Positions 1-7,721 of a stretch of DNA of 55,879 bases are shown here, one piece after another; position 1 is the stretch's first letter; every line of letters begins with the position of its first letter. The notes under the pieces were generated by a model. That model was not told where the DNA came from. It saw only the letters and a program-made list of their open reading frames with translations, and did not search any database. The stretch comes from Promethearchaeati archaeon (GTDB lineage: Archaea > Asgardarchaeota > Heimdallarchaeia > JABLTI01), in contig JABLTI010000005.1 in assembly GCA_013166835.1 (NCBI GenBank), forward strand, positions 1 to 55,879, given 5' to 3'. A program made the translations under genes and the position numbers.

Positions 1-2
1 AG

Positions 3-206
3 AAATTACCTGTTATGGGATTGCTTACAGAATATAAACTTAGTAAAACACAAGAAAGACCAATTAGAGGACTTCGAGGATTAACCTCTATTGAACAATG
101 GTTACCAATCAGTTTATTTACAATGTATTCACTCGGACTCATTGTCCTTTCAGTTATCTTGATTCTTGTAGCAACAGGAGTAATAGCTCAAAGTCCATTC
201 GCTTAA
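3..206 (+). CDS. C-terminal part of a single-TM protein (probably cut by window edge)
   Basis: The frame is open from the first bases of the window to a TAA at 204-206. An ATG exists at 15, but no ribosome binding site precedes it, so this is more likely the 3' end of a gene starting outside the window. The visible part has a basic, soluble stretch (about 30 residues after the ATG) followed by one strongly hydrophobic segment near the C terminus and a short tail. I do not recognise the family; a complete 63-residue one-TM protein is the alternative. Confidence 0.45.
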   Translation, partial: KLPVMGLLTEYKLSKTQERPIRGLRGLTSIEQWLPISLFTMYSLGLIVLSVILILVATGVIAQSPFA

Positions 207-208
207 AT

Positions 209-616
209 TCAACGAGAATCATTTTCCATTAACTCTATAATGGCTTTGTGAATGGATCTAGAACTCCATCGAACTAATTTATCAGCGTAGGTTTTAACAA
301 ATTTAGAAATTCGTTTTTGTCCTCTGGGAATAACACCCAAAACAGGTTTCCTATAAACATTAGCTATAAGTACTTCTTTTTGAATCCACTCACTGTAAGA
401 AGGGTACATACTAGCAATGACAATTAACACATGATCACAAAGTTCTTTAATTAATTCTTTATCACCATCAGCAGAAAGAGGATTATGTTCAGGAACACTA
501 TAATTATAGAATACAAAATTGTCTATCTTCTTGAGTAAATTAATTAAGCTAATATAATCATCATTGTGATCCCAAGAATGACTGATAAAAAGCCTTACAA
601 TTTTTTCAGAAGACAT
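209..616 (-). CDS. TIR-like (DUF1863/MTH538-type) domain protein
   Basis: About 135 residues if it starts at the ATG at 616, directly before the conserved N-terminal strand; an upstream ATG at 718 would add 34 low-complexity residues. The beginning (RLFISHSWDHNDDY), followed by NYSVPEHNPL and the strand VLIVIASMYPSYSEW, matches the TIR-like DUF1863 fold, also used in ThsB-type immune proteins. Members are NAD-binding or NAD-processing, or signal through protein contacts; which applies here cannot be read from sequence. It stands alone: no ThsA-like effector is adjacent, and a solitary DNA methyltransferase lies about 2 kb away. A defence role is possible but unproven. Confidence 0.75.
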   Translation of the reverse strand: MSSEKIVRLFISHSWDHNDDYISLINLLKKIDNFVFYNYSVPEHNPLSADGDKELIKELCDHVLIVIASMYPSYSEWIQKEVLIANVYRKPVLGVIPRGQKRISKFVKTYADKLVRWSSRSIHKAIIELMENDSR

Positions 617-810
617 ATTTTTACAGGTTCCATTGAAATTATTATTAGATTTTTTAGTAAGAATCATTTGTTGTATTTTAAACCTAGTAATTAAATTTAT
701 CTGAAAAGTTGGATACAATATTTTCTAATAATTTCATTGTGCTTTTACCTTAGAAATAAAGGCAAGGAACTTTAAACAAATGGTTCTAATATAGAATTAG
801 GTGAAATTAT

Positions 811-1206
811 TTGGTCGATATTTTGAAAAAAGAAGTCACAAAGGATTTTGATGCTGCAGTTGAGCATATAGTAAAAGTTGTTGAAAAGGAAGGATTTACA
901 GTGATGCTCACAAAATCTATTGACGGAATTCTTAAGAAAAAATTAGGAATTACAGATTATCCACGGTATACTTCTATAATGGCTTGTGGTCCTGAATTAG
1001 CAAAAATGGCTTTGGATGCATCTCTCAATGTAGGTCTAGTCTTTCCTTGCAGTTTTGTAGTCTATGAAGAGAATGAAAAGATCTATGTATCTCATGTTTC
1101 AATTATGAAAATGGCTAAGGAACTCGGTCTCGCATCAGCAGAAGCTATGGATCCTATTATTGAAATAACTAGTAAAATGGTTCACAAAGCTTGGGAACAA
1201 TTCTAA
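811..1206 (+). CDS. DUF302 family protein
   Basis: 131 residues from a TTG at 811, chosen because GGTGA at 800-804 lies six bases upstream. The layout (N-terminal helix, a strand-helix unit with GFTVMLTKSIDG, then YTSIMACGPELAKMAL and a strand pair ending in VSIMKMAKELG) fits the DUF302 fold, a small alpha/beta protein found as a stand-alone cytoplasmic protein in many archaea and bacteria. The biochemical role of DUF302 is not established. No operon partner: flanking genes are separated by gaps of about 110-200 bp. Confidence 0.7.
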   Translation: MVDILKKEVTKDFDAAVEHIVKVVEKEGFTVMLTKSIDGILKKKLGITDYPRYTSIMACGPELAKMALDASLNVGLVFPCSFVVYEENEKIYVSHVSIMKMAKELGLASAEAMDPIIEITSKMVHKAWEQF

Positions 1207-1319
1207 ACATTTTTCTTTTTATTTTTTTTACATCTACATCAGACTAAGGTTATTGATTTCATTTGATTAGCTTAAAATAATCGATTGAATAAAAATTACT
1301 TAGATTATGGTGAAACTAA

Positions 1320-1733
1320 GTGAATGAAAACATATATCGTCGTCGAACATTTAGAAGACTTTGGAGTTCTTGGAGCTCATTTTTCTTTATGTTCTTTTTC
1401 TTCTATATTATTGGAGATTTGATTGCTGACTGGTGGGATAATCCTACCTGGATGTGGATAATTCTAGCATTTTCCTTATTCTTTGCAGTAATGAGTACAA
1501 TTAGAGTACTAATTTTTAGAAGTTCAAGAATTTCTCCTAATGCAGGAACAAGATATTACACTTCGAGTTCCGTTGATCCGGATTATATCCCAGAGAGTGA
1601 TCCACAACATCTTCCTGCTCAACCAGAACGCCTAGTTACAAAACAAAGTAAAACGTTTTGTAAATACTGTGGAAATAGTATCGAGAACTCAGCGCAATAT
1701 TGCGCTAATTGTGGTGCAATGGTCGAGGAGTAA
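1320..1733 (+). CDS. Two-TM membrane protein with C-terminal zinc ribbon
   Basis: 137 residues from a GTG at 1320 with GGTGA at 1309-1313. A basic, aromatic N-terminus precedes two hydrophobic segments (about residues 20-35 and 43-65), then a polar Ser/Pro-rich linker and a C-terminal zinc ribbon with paired motifs CKYCG and CANCG. This zinc-ribbon plus hydrophobic-segment layout is common among archaeal and bacterial membrane-associated proteins of unknown role; the ribbon would face the cytoplasm if both segments span the membrane. Specific function not recognised. Confidence 0.75.
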   Translation: MNENIYRRRTFRRLWSSWSSFFFMFFFFYIIGDLIADWWDNPTWMWIILAFSLFFAVMSTIRVLIFRSSRISPNAGTRYYTSSSVDPDYIPESDPQHLPAQPERLVTKQSKTFCKYCGNSIENSAQYCANCGAMVEE

Positions 1734-1847
1734 TTCTTCTTCTCCTTTTTCTTCTTTATCCACGAATATATCGCATTATCATAATAATAGCAATTATTTT
1801 TAATGAGAAATCACATGAGGGATTATTGAATTGGTGTGGACAACAAG

Positions 1848-2006
1848 ATGAAATGCCCAAAATGTAAAAATAGTGATATTTTTGTCATGGAAGCTCAAAG
1901 AAGTTCTTATGATATTTTAACATGTAGTGGCAGTACATCGACTAGTTTTGCGATACTTAGAAGATTTAGATGCAAAGAATGTCTCCATGAATGGGAGAAA
2001 AGTTAA
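1848..2006 (+). CDS. Small zinc-ribbon protein (52 aa)
   Basis: An open frame from ATG 1848 (or an in-frame GTG at 1836) to TAA at 2004-2006. It encodes a compact treble-clef or rubredoxin-like knuckle pair: MKCPKCKNSDIF at the N terminus, then RFRCKECLHEWEK at the C terminus, so two CxxC pairs about 35 residues apart. The aromatic residues after the second pair are typical of archaeal zinc ribbons that assist nucleic-acid or protein binding. It ends just before the stop of the convergent gene at 2010. Function unknown; coding status rests on the four ordered cysteines. Confidence 0.65.
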   Translation: MKCPKCKNSDIFVMEAQRSSYDILTCSGSTSTSFAILRRFRCKECLHEWEKS

Positions 2007-2009
2007 GAA

Positions 2010-2540
2010 TCAATCAAAAGTGATTTGAGGACTTGTGGTAGTTGGAGTATCACTTTTAATAGCAATGTTTTGAACCTCAATCTCACCGGAATAAATTGAA
2101 TTATAGTTTTTAGTCATAGTATCATAATTAACGATGTTATAGTTTTCCGGTCCGAGAGCATACAAGATATAGAGAAGAACTTCTGACAAATCTTTGAAAT
2201 AGGATCCTTTGACAGTTTGTAATATATCATATTTTTTGCCATTTGGTTTTCTAATAAACAATAAGCTATTACTGGTAAATGGCCTTATTCCTTGACCTTC
2301 TATATAACTAAGAGCAATTCTATCGACGAAGCGACCACATTTTGTACAAGTAGGTAGTAAGTCTCCACCTCTAAATTTACTATAGGCAAGACCCAATTTA
2401 CATAATGAATACACATCGCAGTGATCACAATAATAAGAATCATGAAGTTTTCTTTCACTAAAACGACTTACTTTTATCATTCTATCAAGAGATGGACAAC
2501 TGAAGCAGGGAGAATCACAGTGTAGAAAAATTTCTTCCAT
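2010..2540 (-). CDS. Cysteine-rich hypothetical protein
   Basis: 176 residues from an ATG at 2540. The N-terminal 75 residues hold nine cysteines in clusters (CDSPCFSC, YYCDHCDVYSLC, CTKC), suggesting two or more structural zinc sites or an Fe-S cluster. The C-terminal half is without cysteine, mixed alpha/beta with a Thr/Ser-rich tail. Divergent from the DNA methyltransferase at 2692 with 150 bp between them, so they may share a promoter region. I see no nuclease motif (no PD-D/ExK or HNH), so there is no reason to call it a restriction partner. Family not recognised. Confidence 0.6.
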   Translation of the reverse strand: MEEIFLHCDSPCFSCPSLDRMIKVSRFSERKLHDSYYCDHCDVYSLCKLGLAYSKFRGGDLLPTCTKCGRFVDRIALSYIEGQGIRPFTSNSLLFIRKPNGKKYDILQTVKGSYFKDLSEVLLYILYALGPENYNIVNYDTMTKNYNSIYSGEIEVQNIAIKSDTPTTTSPQITFD

Positions 2541-2691
2541 TTTTTTATTCCTTCCTTAATTAAGACCCAACTCTAAGTATAAACGTGGGTATTTAATGAC
2601 AGATATTGTAGTAATGTTTCACCATTTCCTTTTACATGTACTAAATTTGGATAAAATAAATCTTATTAAATCGGTAAATGCATATTTTTGA

Positions 2692-3486
2692 TTGACAATG
2701 ACGGATAATTGGCTAAACAAAATCTATCAAATGGATTGTATCAAAGGTATGAATGAGGTTCTCCCAGCTAAATCCATAGATGTCATTGTAACTTCTCCTC
2801 CGTATAATATCAATGTTGATTATAATAGCTATAATGACAATCGGCCATTTAACGAATACCTTGATTGGTTAGATAGGATAGCTCAAGGATGCTCCAGAGT
2901 GCTAAAAGATGAGGGATCCTTCTTCTTCAATATAGGTGATCGACCTTCTGATGAATTACGTTCACTTACGGTTGCTCAAAAGATTGCACAACATTTCAAA
3001 TTGCAAAATACCATTCATTGGGTAAAATCCATCGCTATTCCGGAAAAAGACATCAATATTGGTCACTATAAACCTGTGAATTCTCAACGTTACCTAAATA
3101 ATTCCCACGAATACATTTTTCATTTCACAAAACAGGGAGATGTTGAAGTCGATAAATTAGCTATTGGGGTCCCATATGCCGATAAGAGTAATATTGGTCG
3201 ATGGAAAAAGGCTCAAGAAGATTTGCGAGGAAGAGGTAATCAATGGTTTATACCTTACGAAACAGTTCAAGAGAAGAAAAAACATCCAGCAATGTTTCCT
3301 GTTCAACTTCCTGAAATGTGTATAAAATTACATGGTTTAGCGAAAAGTAAACCACTCATCATACTTGATCCTTTCATGGGTGTTGGAACAACAGCTCTTG
3401 CTGCTAAAAAACTGGGATGCAATTATGTTGGATTTGAAATAGACTCAAATTATATTGAATTGGCTTTAGAAGCCTTAAAGTTCTAG
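2692..3486 (+). CDS. Site-specific DNA methyltransferase (N4-cytosine/N6-adenine type, beta class)
   Basis: 264 residues from TTG 2692; an ATG at 2698 is an equally possible start. Catalytic motif IV (TSPPYN) comes near the N-terminus, at about residues 34-39, and the AdoMet-binding motif I (DPFMGVGTT) near the C-terminus, followed by YVGFEID. This IV-before-I order is the beta class of amino-methyltransferases that methylate exocyclic amines of adenine or cytosine; SPPY is compatible with either, more often m4C. Target recognition would lie between the motifs. No restriction endonuclease is recognisable beside it, so it is best viewed as a solitary methyltransferase, or one whose partner is the unrecognised divergent gene at 2010-2540. 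Confidence 0.9.
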   Translation: MTMTDNWLNKIYQMDCIKGMNEVLPAKSIDVIVTSPPYNINVDYNSYNDNRPFNEYLDWLDRIAQGCSRVLKDEGSFFFNIGDRPSDELRSLTVAQKIAQHFKLQNTIHWVKSIAIPEKDINIGHYKPVNSQRYLNNSHEYIFHFTKQGDVEVDKLAIGVPYADKSNIGRWKKAQEDLRGRGNQWFIPYETVQEKKKHPAMFPVQLPEMCIKLHGLAKSKPLIILDPFMGVGTTALAAKKLGCNYVGFEIDSNYIELALEALKF

Positions 3487-3547
3487 TTTAATTTTTCAAA
3501 ATTAACTGTTTTTCTCGAAAAAAGGGTCATATACTTAGTGTGCGATA

Positions 3548-3562
3548 GTCACAACTTGTGAC
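3548..3562. promoter_or_regulatory. Perfect 7-bp inverted repeat in the 3487-3777 intergenic region
   Basis: GTCACAA-C-TTGTGAC is a perfect palindrome about 60 bp after the methyltransferase stop and 215 bp before the bactofilin-like gene. It could be an operator for the downstream gene. The rest of this 290-bp gap is AT-rich; it holds only a 29-codon frame (3653-3742, very basic) without a good ribosome binding site. Confidence 0.3.
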
Positions 3563-3777
3563 CTCGACTTGAGTTCTAAAAAAGTGAATCTACCTTTTAA
3601 ATAAGAATAGTATAGTAAACATAAGAACAAAACTCATGGAGTAAGAAAAAAAATGTATAAAAGACAAAAAATTAAGAAACAAATCAAAAAGGAAATCGAG
3701 CGAACACGAATGAACATGTTGCTCATAAACGGTCGCTCCTGATTTCATTTTTCTAAAAATAAAAAGGTGATTAAGAA

Positions 3778-4941
3778 ATGTCCGTGGAAAAAATCGAATC
3801 CGGAAAAACAATTGAGCTAGATACAGTGAACAATAATCTTGAGCTTGGTGATGGAGTTACTCTTGTAGCCAAAAAGGAAACTATTGTTATTAAGGGATCA
3901 ATCGTTAGCAGAGGTAGTATTGAAGTTGAAGGTAACTTAGAAGTTGCCAGCATCAGGTGCAAACGAGGCGGTCTTGAAATTGAAGGCGATTTGAAAGTTG
4001 CCAAGTATGTCAAAATTGACAAACGTCTTATTGTAGAAGGGTCTTTAATCTGTCCAGAAGTTGGCGTTGGTGGTACTCTTGAAGTCACTGAAGAAATTCA
4101 AAGTGATGATGTTAAAGTCGGTGGTTCCGTTAAATTATATGGTAACACTGCAGTTGAAACTATTCAAGTTGGTGGTACTCTAAAAGTAGAAGGTGACAGC
4201 AATATTGGAACTATTTCTGTTGGCGGATCTGTTACATTAGAAGGTGAAACAGAGCTAGAATCCCTAAGAGTTGGTGGAACAGGTAGAGTTAATGCTGGTA
4301 AAATTGGCTCTGTTAAAATTGGTGGATCCTTTAAAGCAGAAAGCGAAGTAGAAGTTGAATCAATTGATGTTGGTGGTTCCGTTAAATTAGAATCAGATTC
4401 CAAGGTTGGTCAAGTTAGTGTAGGTGGATCCTTCACAGCAGAATCCGAATTAGAATTTGATACAATTAGAGTTGGTGGAACTGTAACATTAGAGAGTGAT
4501 AGTAAAGGTGATACAATTTCTGTTGGCGGGTCATTAAAAGCTGACAGTGATTTAGAGCTTACAGGGAAACTCAAAGTAGGTGGAACTGTTTCATGCGAAG
4601 GTAATGTAGTCGTTGATGAAGTATCTGTAGGAGGAACTTATAAATCTGCAAGCACAAAAGCAAAGTACTTTAAGATTGGTCGAAGAGGAACTGTCATTGG
4701 TCCAGTTCAAGCAGATAAAATTGTAATTTCCGCTCGTGCAACTGTTGAAGATTTATACGGTGGAGAAATCATTCTCGAAGAACGAAGCCGAGCTAAAAAC
4801 GTCTATGGTGATTCAATTTACATTGAAGAAGGAACTCGAATTCTAGGTGAAATACAATATACAGAGGAAATTTCACTCGAACCAAATGTTCACTTGAATT
4901 CCGAACCAAAGAAAACCAAAGGTCTTCCAAGACTAGATTAA
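3778..4941 (+). CDS. Bactofilin-like beta-solenoid polymer-forming protein
   Basis: 387 residues from ATG 3778 (TCCGTGGAA follows), with AAAGGTGA about eight bases upstream. The whole protein is built of short repeats with a (V/I)GG(S/T) corner every 17 residues or so, for example VGGSVKL, VGGTLKV, VGGSVTL, VGGSFTA; about twelve clear copies lie between residues 96 and 300, flanked by less regular rungs (SRGSIEVEGNLEV before, RRGTVIGPVQADKI after). This is the signature of the bactofilin type right-handed beta-helix, whose members self-assemble into filaments or scaffolds without nucleotide. Known bactofilins are much shorter (roughly 100-200 residues), so this is an expanded form. No signal peptide or membrane segment; cytoplasmic. 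The C-terminal tail (PKKTKGLPRLD) is basic. Confidence 0.75.
   Translation: MSVEKIESGKTIELDTVNNNLELGDGVTLVAKKETIVIKGSIVSRGSIEVEGNLEVASIRCKRGGLEIEGDLKVAKYVKIDKRLIVEGSLICPEVGVGGTLEVTEEIQSDDVKVGGSVKLYGNTAVETIQVGGTLKVEGDSNIGTISVGGSVTLEGETELESLRVGGTGRVNAGKIGSVKIGGSFKAESEVEVESIDVGGSVKLESDSKVGQVSVGGSFTAESELEFDTIRVGGTVTLESDSKGDTISVGGSLKADSDLELTGKLKVGGTVSCEGNVVVDEVSVGGTYKSASTKAKYFKIGRRGTVIGPVQADKIVISARATVEDLYGGEIILEERSRAKNVYGDSIYIEEGTRILGEIQYTEEISLEPNVHLNSEPKKTKGLPRLD
4063..4670 (+). repeat. Coding tandem repeat, about 51-bp period
   Basis: Within the bactofilin-like gene, units beginning GTTGGTGG(A/T)(A/T)C or GTTGGCGG recur about every 51 bp (one 17-residue rung), with an occasional 48- or 54-bp unit. 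They are divergent copies, conserved mainly at the VGG(S/T) corner, so they reflect protein structure and old duplication more than recent slippage. Confidence 0.75.
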
Positions 4942-4947
4942 GCTATT

Positions 4948-4990
4948 AATTTCTACCAATCCAGGTAGAAATTCTCATTTTTCTTTTTTT
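4948..4990 (+). terminator. Hairpin plus T-tract terminator after the bactofilin-like gene
   Basis: A perfect 10-bp stem (AATTTCTACC / GGTAGAAATT, loop AATCCA) starts seven bases after the stop codon and is followed by T-rich sequence ending in a run of T at 4984-4992. It lies between convergent genes. Confidence 0.7.
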
Positions 4991-5419
4991 TTATGCTTCA
5001 GGATCTAATCGTTTTGAGTAATAAGCTATTTCTTCTGAATATTGATAATTTTCTTTTTCAAAGAAAGCTCTAGATGGGATATTATCATCTTTTATTAGTA
5101 GAGCAATAACTTCTATTCCTATTTCATAAAGTGATTTTTCCGCAGCATGCAGGAGTTTCGTCGCAATTCCTTCCCTTATTCTTGATGGTTTTGTAGCCAA
5201 TCGGTTTATCCAACCTTTTCTGGTATCATGGGTAACAAGAACAACTCCAACAATCTCCCCAGATTCTTCAGCAACTAACATCCAAAGATTCGGTTCATTT
5301 AGTTGTTTGATTAAGTTTTCCGGAGCATCTCTCCCTTTTGGACGAATTGGCAATCCAGACTTATCCCAGATATCTATTATAACGTCTATGTCTTCTTTTG
5401 TCGCTCTACGTATCTTCAT
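4991..5419 (-). CDS. GNAT family N-acetyltransferase
   Basis: 142 residues, the length of a single GNAT domain. It begins with the typical IRRATKEDID strand-helix, has the central strand pair around GEIVGVVLVTHD, and carries the acetyl-CoA pyrophosphate loop as RIREGIATKLL (consensus Q/RxxGxG/A). The C-terminal part has the usual SRAFFEKENYQ segment (consensus A..fYek.GF). Substrate unknown; members acetylate amines or protein N-termini. Transcribed toward the bactofilin-like gene and 40 bp downstream of the TPR gene stop region, so possibly cotranscribed with it. Confidence 0.85.
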   Translation of the reverse strand: MKIRRATKEDIDVIIDIWDKSGLPIRPKGRDAPENLIKQLNEPNLWMLVAEESGEIVGVVLVTHDTRKGWINRLATKPSRIREGIATKLLHAAEKSLYEIGIEVIALLIKDDNIPSRAFFEKENYQYSEEIAYYSKRLDPEA

Positions 5420-5459
5420 GATTAAAAAATAAAATCGTGCTAATTTAAAAAATTAGAGG

Positions 5460-7586
5460 TCATTTAATCTTCATTTGAGTGATTATATCACCAATTTCTT
5501 CATCAAGTATTGAAGTTAGTTGAGAGATAACAACAGGCACTTCTACCACACGCTCAGCAAGGGCATTTGCCCATAGTCTAATTTCTGCTGTTGCTTCTGT
5601 GGCTATAACTGCAACTATGCCGTTCTTTATCGGTTGAACTGTTATCAAGAATTTTTCATATAGAACTTCTCGTAATCTCCCCTCATCTTTTCCTTCAACA
5701 ATGCTTTCAGATAATTGGTTAATTGCTGTTAATAAACCGGAAAGAATCATTTTATCTGTTTTGAGATTAGAACCAAGATTAGTGTAAATCGGAACGCCAC
5801 TCTCTGTGATAATTAGAACTCCCAAAACTGAAGTATCTTTTGGTTTTCGTTCTGCAAGTTTAAATGATAACATGGTTTTAAACTGAGGGAGGATGTATTT
5901 AAACACGCTTTCAAGATCAAGTTCCATTTTCCCTTCGTTTTGAGCTTTGCTAATACTCTCTTCAATTGTTTTAATATCTTCTTTCCATTTTTCGTAATCT
6001 ATTTCTTTTTCTAATCTCTTCACTTCTTTGATATCTTTCTTAGCTTGCTTGAATTGTCCTTTACTAGCTCGAAGTAAAGCTCGAATAATCAAACCTAAGG
6101 ATAAGATTTGATTGTGTTTATTTTCAACTGCGAGTTGAATTGCAGTATCTATGTAATTTAATGCCGAATTCAAAATGTTTGGTTGCTCTTTTAATTTATA
6201 CCTTTGTAGAAAAACAGCTGCTAGAAGAATATTATTTGAAAGAATTAAATCCAGATCCTTAGATTGTCTTGCAAGTTCTAAGGAAGTAAGAAGATATTTT
6301 ATTGAATGGGAAAAGTTCTGTTCTAACATCTCATTATAACCGAGCAAATAATCTACTTGGGCATTAACGGAGATAGTTTGTAGTTCCTTGGATAAGGATC
6401 TTATCTCTTTAAAGTATTCAGGAACTTTTTCTAATTGTTCAGTACGAAGGTAATAGTGTATTAATTCAAACAAAATAAATGCTTTAAACAAAGAAGTCTC
6501 TTTTCTCTGAATTTCATAGGCATGAAGAAATGATTCTTCAGCTCTAGGATCACCGGTTAAATAATATAAATTGCCCATTTCTGTAAGATAGAGATAAGGC
6601 CACTTACCAGTAGAATCCTTATAGAGTTTTATAGCACGTTCCATCATTGATTTAGCAAGCAGGATTTTTCCTTCTATGAAATACGATTCCGATAAATTAC
6701 CTATGGCAATAGACAATCGATAATTATCGTTATATTTTTCATATTCTGCCATTAATACCTCAAAGCATTTTATACCATTTACATTATCACCGAAATAGCT
6801 ATGGATAGCCCCATTCAAATTTAAAAAGTCTGTATAAGAGAAATAAAATCTATACTTATTGATGTATGGCTCTAGAAAAGTAATCATTTCATTGATATTG
6901 GATTCCGCACCTGAATGAAGTAACCACCAAATCACATTTACAGCAGTATCTTGTAAACCAAAAATCTCCACAATATTTGTTGTCTCGAGTAAACGTTTAT
7001 TGAGGTTCTTATAGAGTTCCTTTAAAACAGCGACGTCGCCTTGTTGTCCATAGACCCAGGAACGAATTGAAAATACAAAAGCTTCCATTTCATGAGTGAA
7101 ATCAGATCTCGTTATGAGTGCTTTTGCTAGTTTGTCAACTGTTAATCTTGTTGCCTGGTAATTTGATGGATCTTCCTCAAAATATGCGATAAGTAAGTCA
7201 AGGTAAGGATGTTTTATTTCTTTGAGGAGTGATATGTAATCCTCAGTGGCTTTCATTTTCTGAGTTAAATAGGAACTCAAACAAGCAAGCTGAAAAGCTA
7301 CTTCTTGATTTAGCATCAATTTATTTTGTATAAAATCCCTTTTCTTTCTAATTTTGCTTTGTGTTCTAAGCTTTGCAAAAGGACCTTTTGAAGAAACGTC
7401 AATTTTCATCTTTTGCATTTCTTCTAATTCCTTCCTCTCTTCGAGAACCTCACCAAGAACCAGACTAACGCCTTTCTGTAATCGATCAGCTGGATTAAGG
7501 TCAGTTTGATGGCTTATAGCAGATTGTAAACGGTCTTTGACATCCATGGGAAAACGAGTTATAAAGGAGTCAAAGAGTAACTTCAT
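5460..7586 (-). CDS. TPR-rich protein with C-terminal longin/roadblock-like domain
   Basis: 708 residues. An N-terminal charged helical region (about 1-120) is followed by many helix pairs of TPR character (about 120-540, with recognisable units such as AIGNLSESYFIEGKILLAKSMMERAI and the paired ALNYIDTAIQLAVENK). The last 150 residues differ: LGVLIITESGVPIYTN, then ILSGLLTAINQLSESI and a strand near GIVAVIATEA. This ordering (strand pair, SGLLTAI helix, strands) resembles the longin/roadblock-type modules common in Asgard archaea that bind small GTPases. No catalytic motif. A scaffold or GTPase-regulatory role is an inference; the TPR call is stronger than the longin call. Confidence 0.6.
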   Translation of the reverse strand: MKLLFDSFITRFPMDVKDRLQSAISHQTDLNPADRLQKGVSLVLGEVLEERKELEEMQKMKIDVSSKGPFAKLRTQSKIRKKRDFIQNKLMLNQEVAFQLACLSSYLTQKMKATEDYISLLKEIKHPYLDLLIAYFEEDPSNYQATRLTVDKLAKALITRSDFTHEMEAFVFSIRSWVYGQQGDVAVLKELYKNLNKRLLETTNIVEIFGLQDTAVNVIWWLLHSGAESNINEMITFLEPYINKYRFYFSYTDFLNLNGAIHSYFGDNVNGIKCFEVLMAEYEKYNDNYRLSIAIGNLSESYFIEGKILLAKSMMERAIKLYKDSTGKWPYLYLTEMGNLYYLTGDPRAEESFLHAYEIQRKETSLFKAFILFELIHYYLRTEQLEKVPEYFKEIRSLSKELQTISVNAQVDYLLGYNEMLEQNFSHSIKYLLTSLELARQSKDLDLILSNNILLAAVFLQRYKLKEQPNILNSALNYIDTAIQLAVENKHNQILSLGLIIRALLRASKGQFKQAKKDIKEVKRLEKEIDYEKWKEDIKTIEESISKAQNEGKMELDLESVFKYILPQFKTMLSFKLAERKPKDTSVLGVLIITESGVPIYTNLGSNLKTDKMILSGLLTAINQLSESIVEGKDEGRLREVLYEKFLITVQPIKNGIVAVIATEATAEIRLWANALAERVVEVPVVISQLTSILDEEIGDIITQMKIK

Positions 7587-7721
7587 AATACTAAATCTTG
7601 AACTAGAGAGAATATAAGAATTATTTAAGTGACAAAAAAAATTTAAAGCATTGAAAAAGCTTTTAACTGAAATTAAATGTTAAAAGTAAATTGAAAACTA
7701 ATAGCTTTTGGTGAATCATAA

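Noticed and set aside
209..3486. Complete restriction-modification or Thoeris system
   Set aside because: No endonuclease or ThsA-like gene can be recognised; only single components are present.
3653..3742. 29-codon plus-strand frame, very basic
   Set aside because: Weak and far ribosome binding site, no homologous pattern; not distinguishable from chance.
3590..3811. Minus-strand frame of 73 codons rich in Phe/Ser
   Set aside because: It overlaps the start of the bactofilin-like gene, has no recognisable domain, and its composition is what AT-rich non-coding sequence gives on the reverse strand.
4063..4670. Regular repeats, possibly a CRISPR-like array
   Set aside because: Units are in one open frame with 17-residue protein periodicity, and differ in sequence; no spacer structure.
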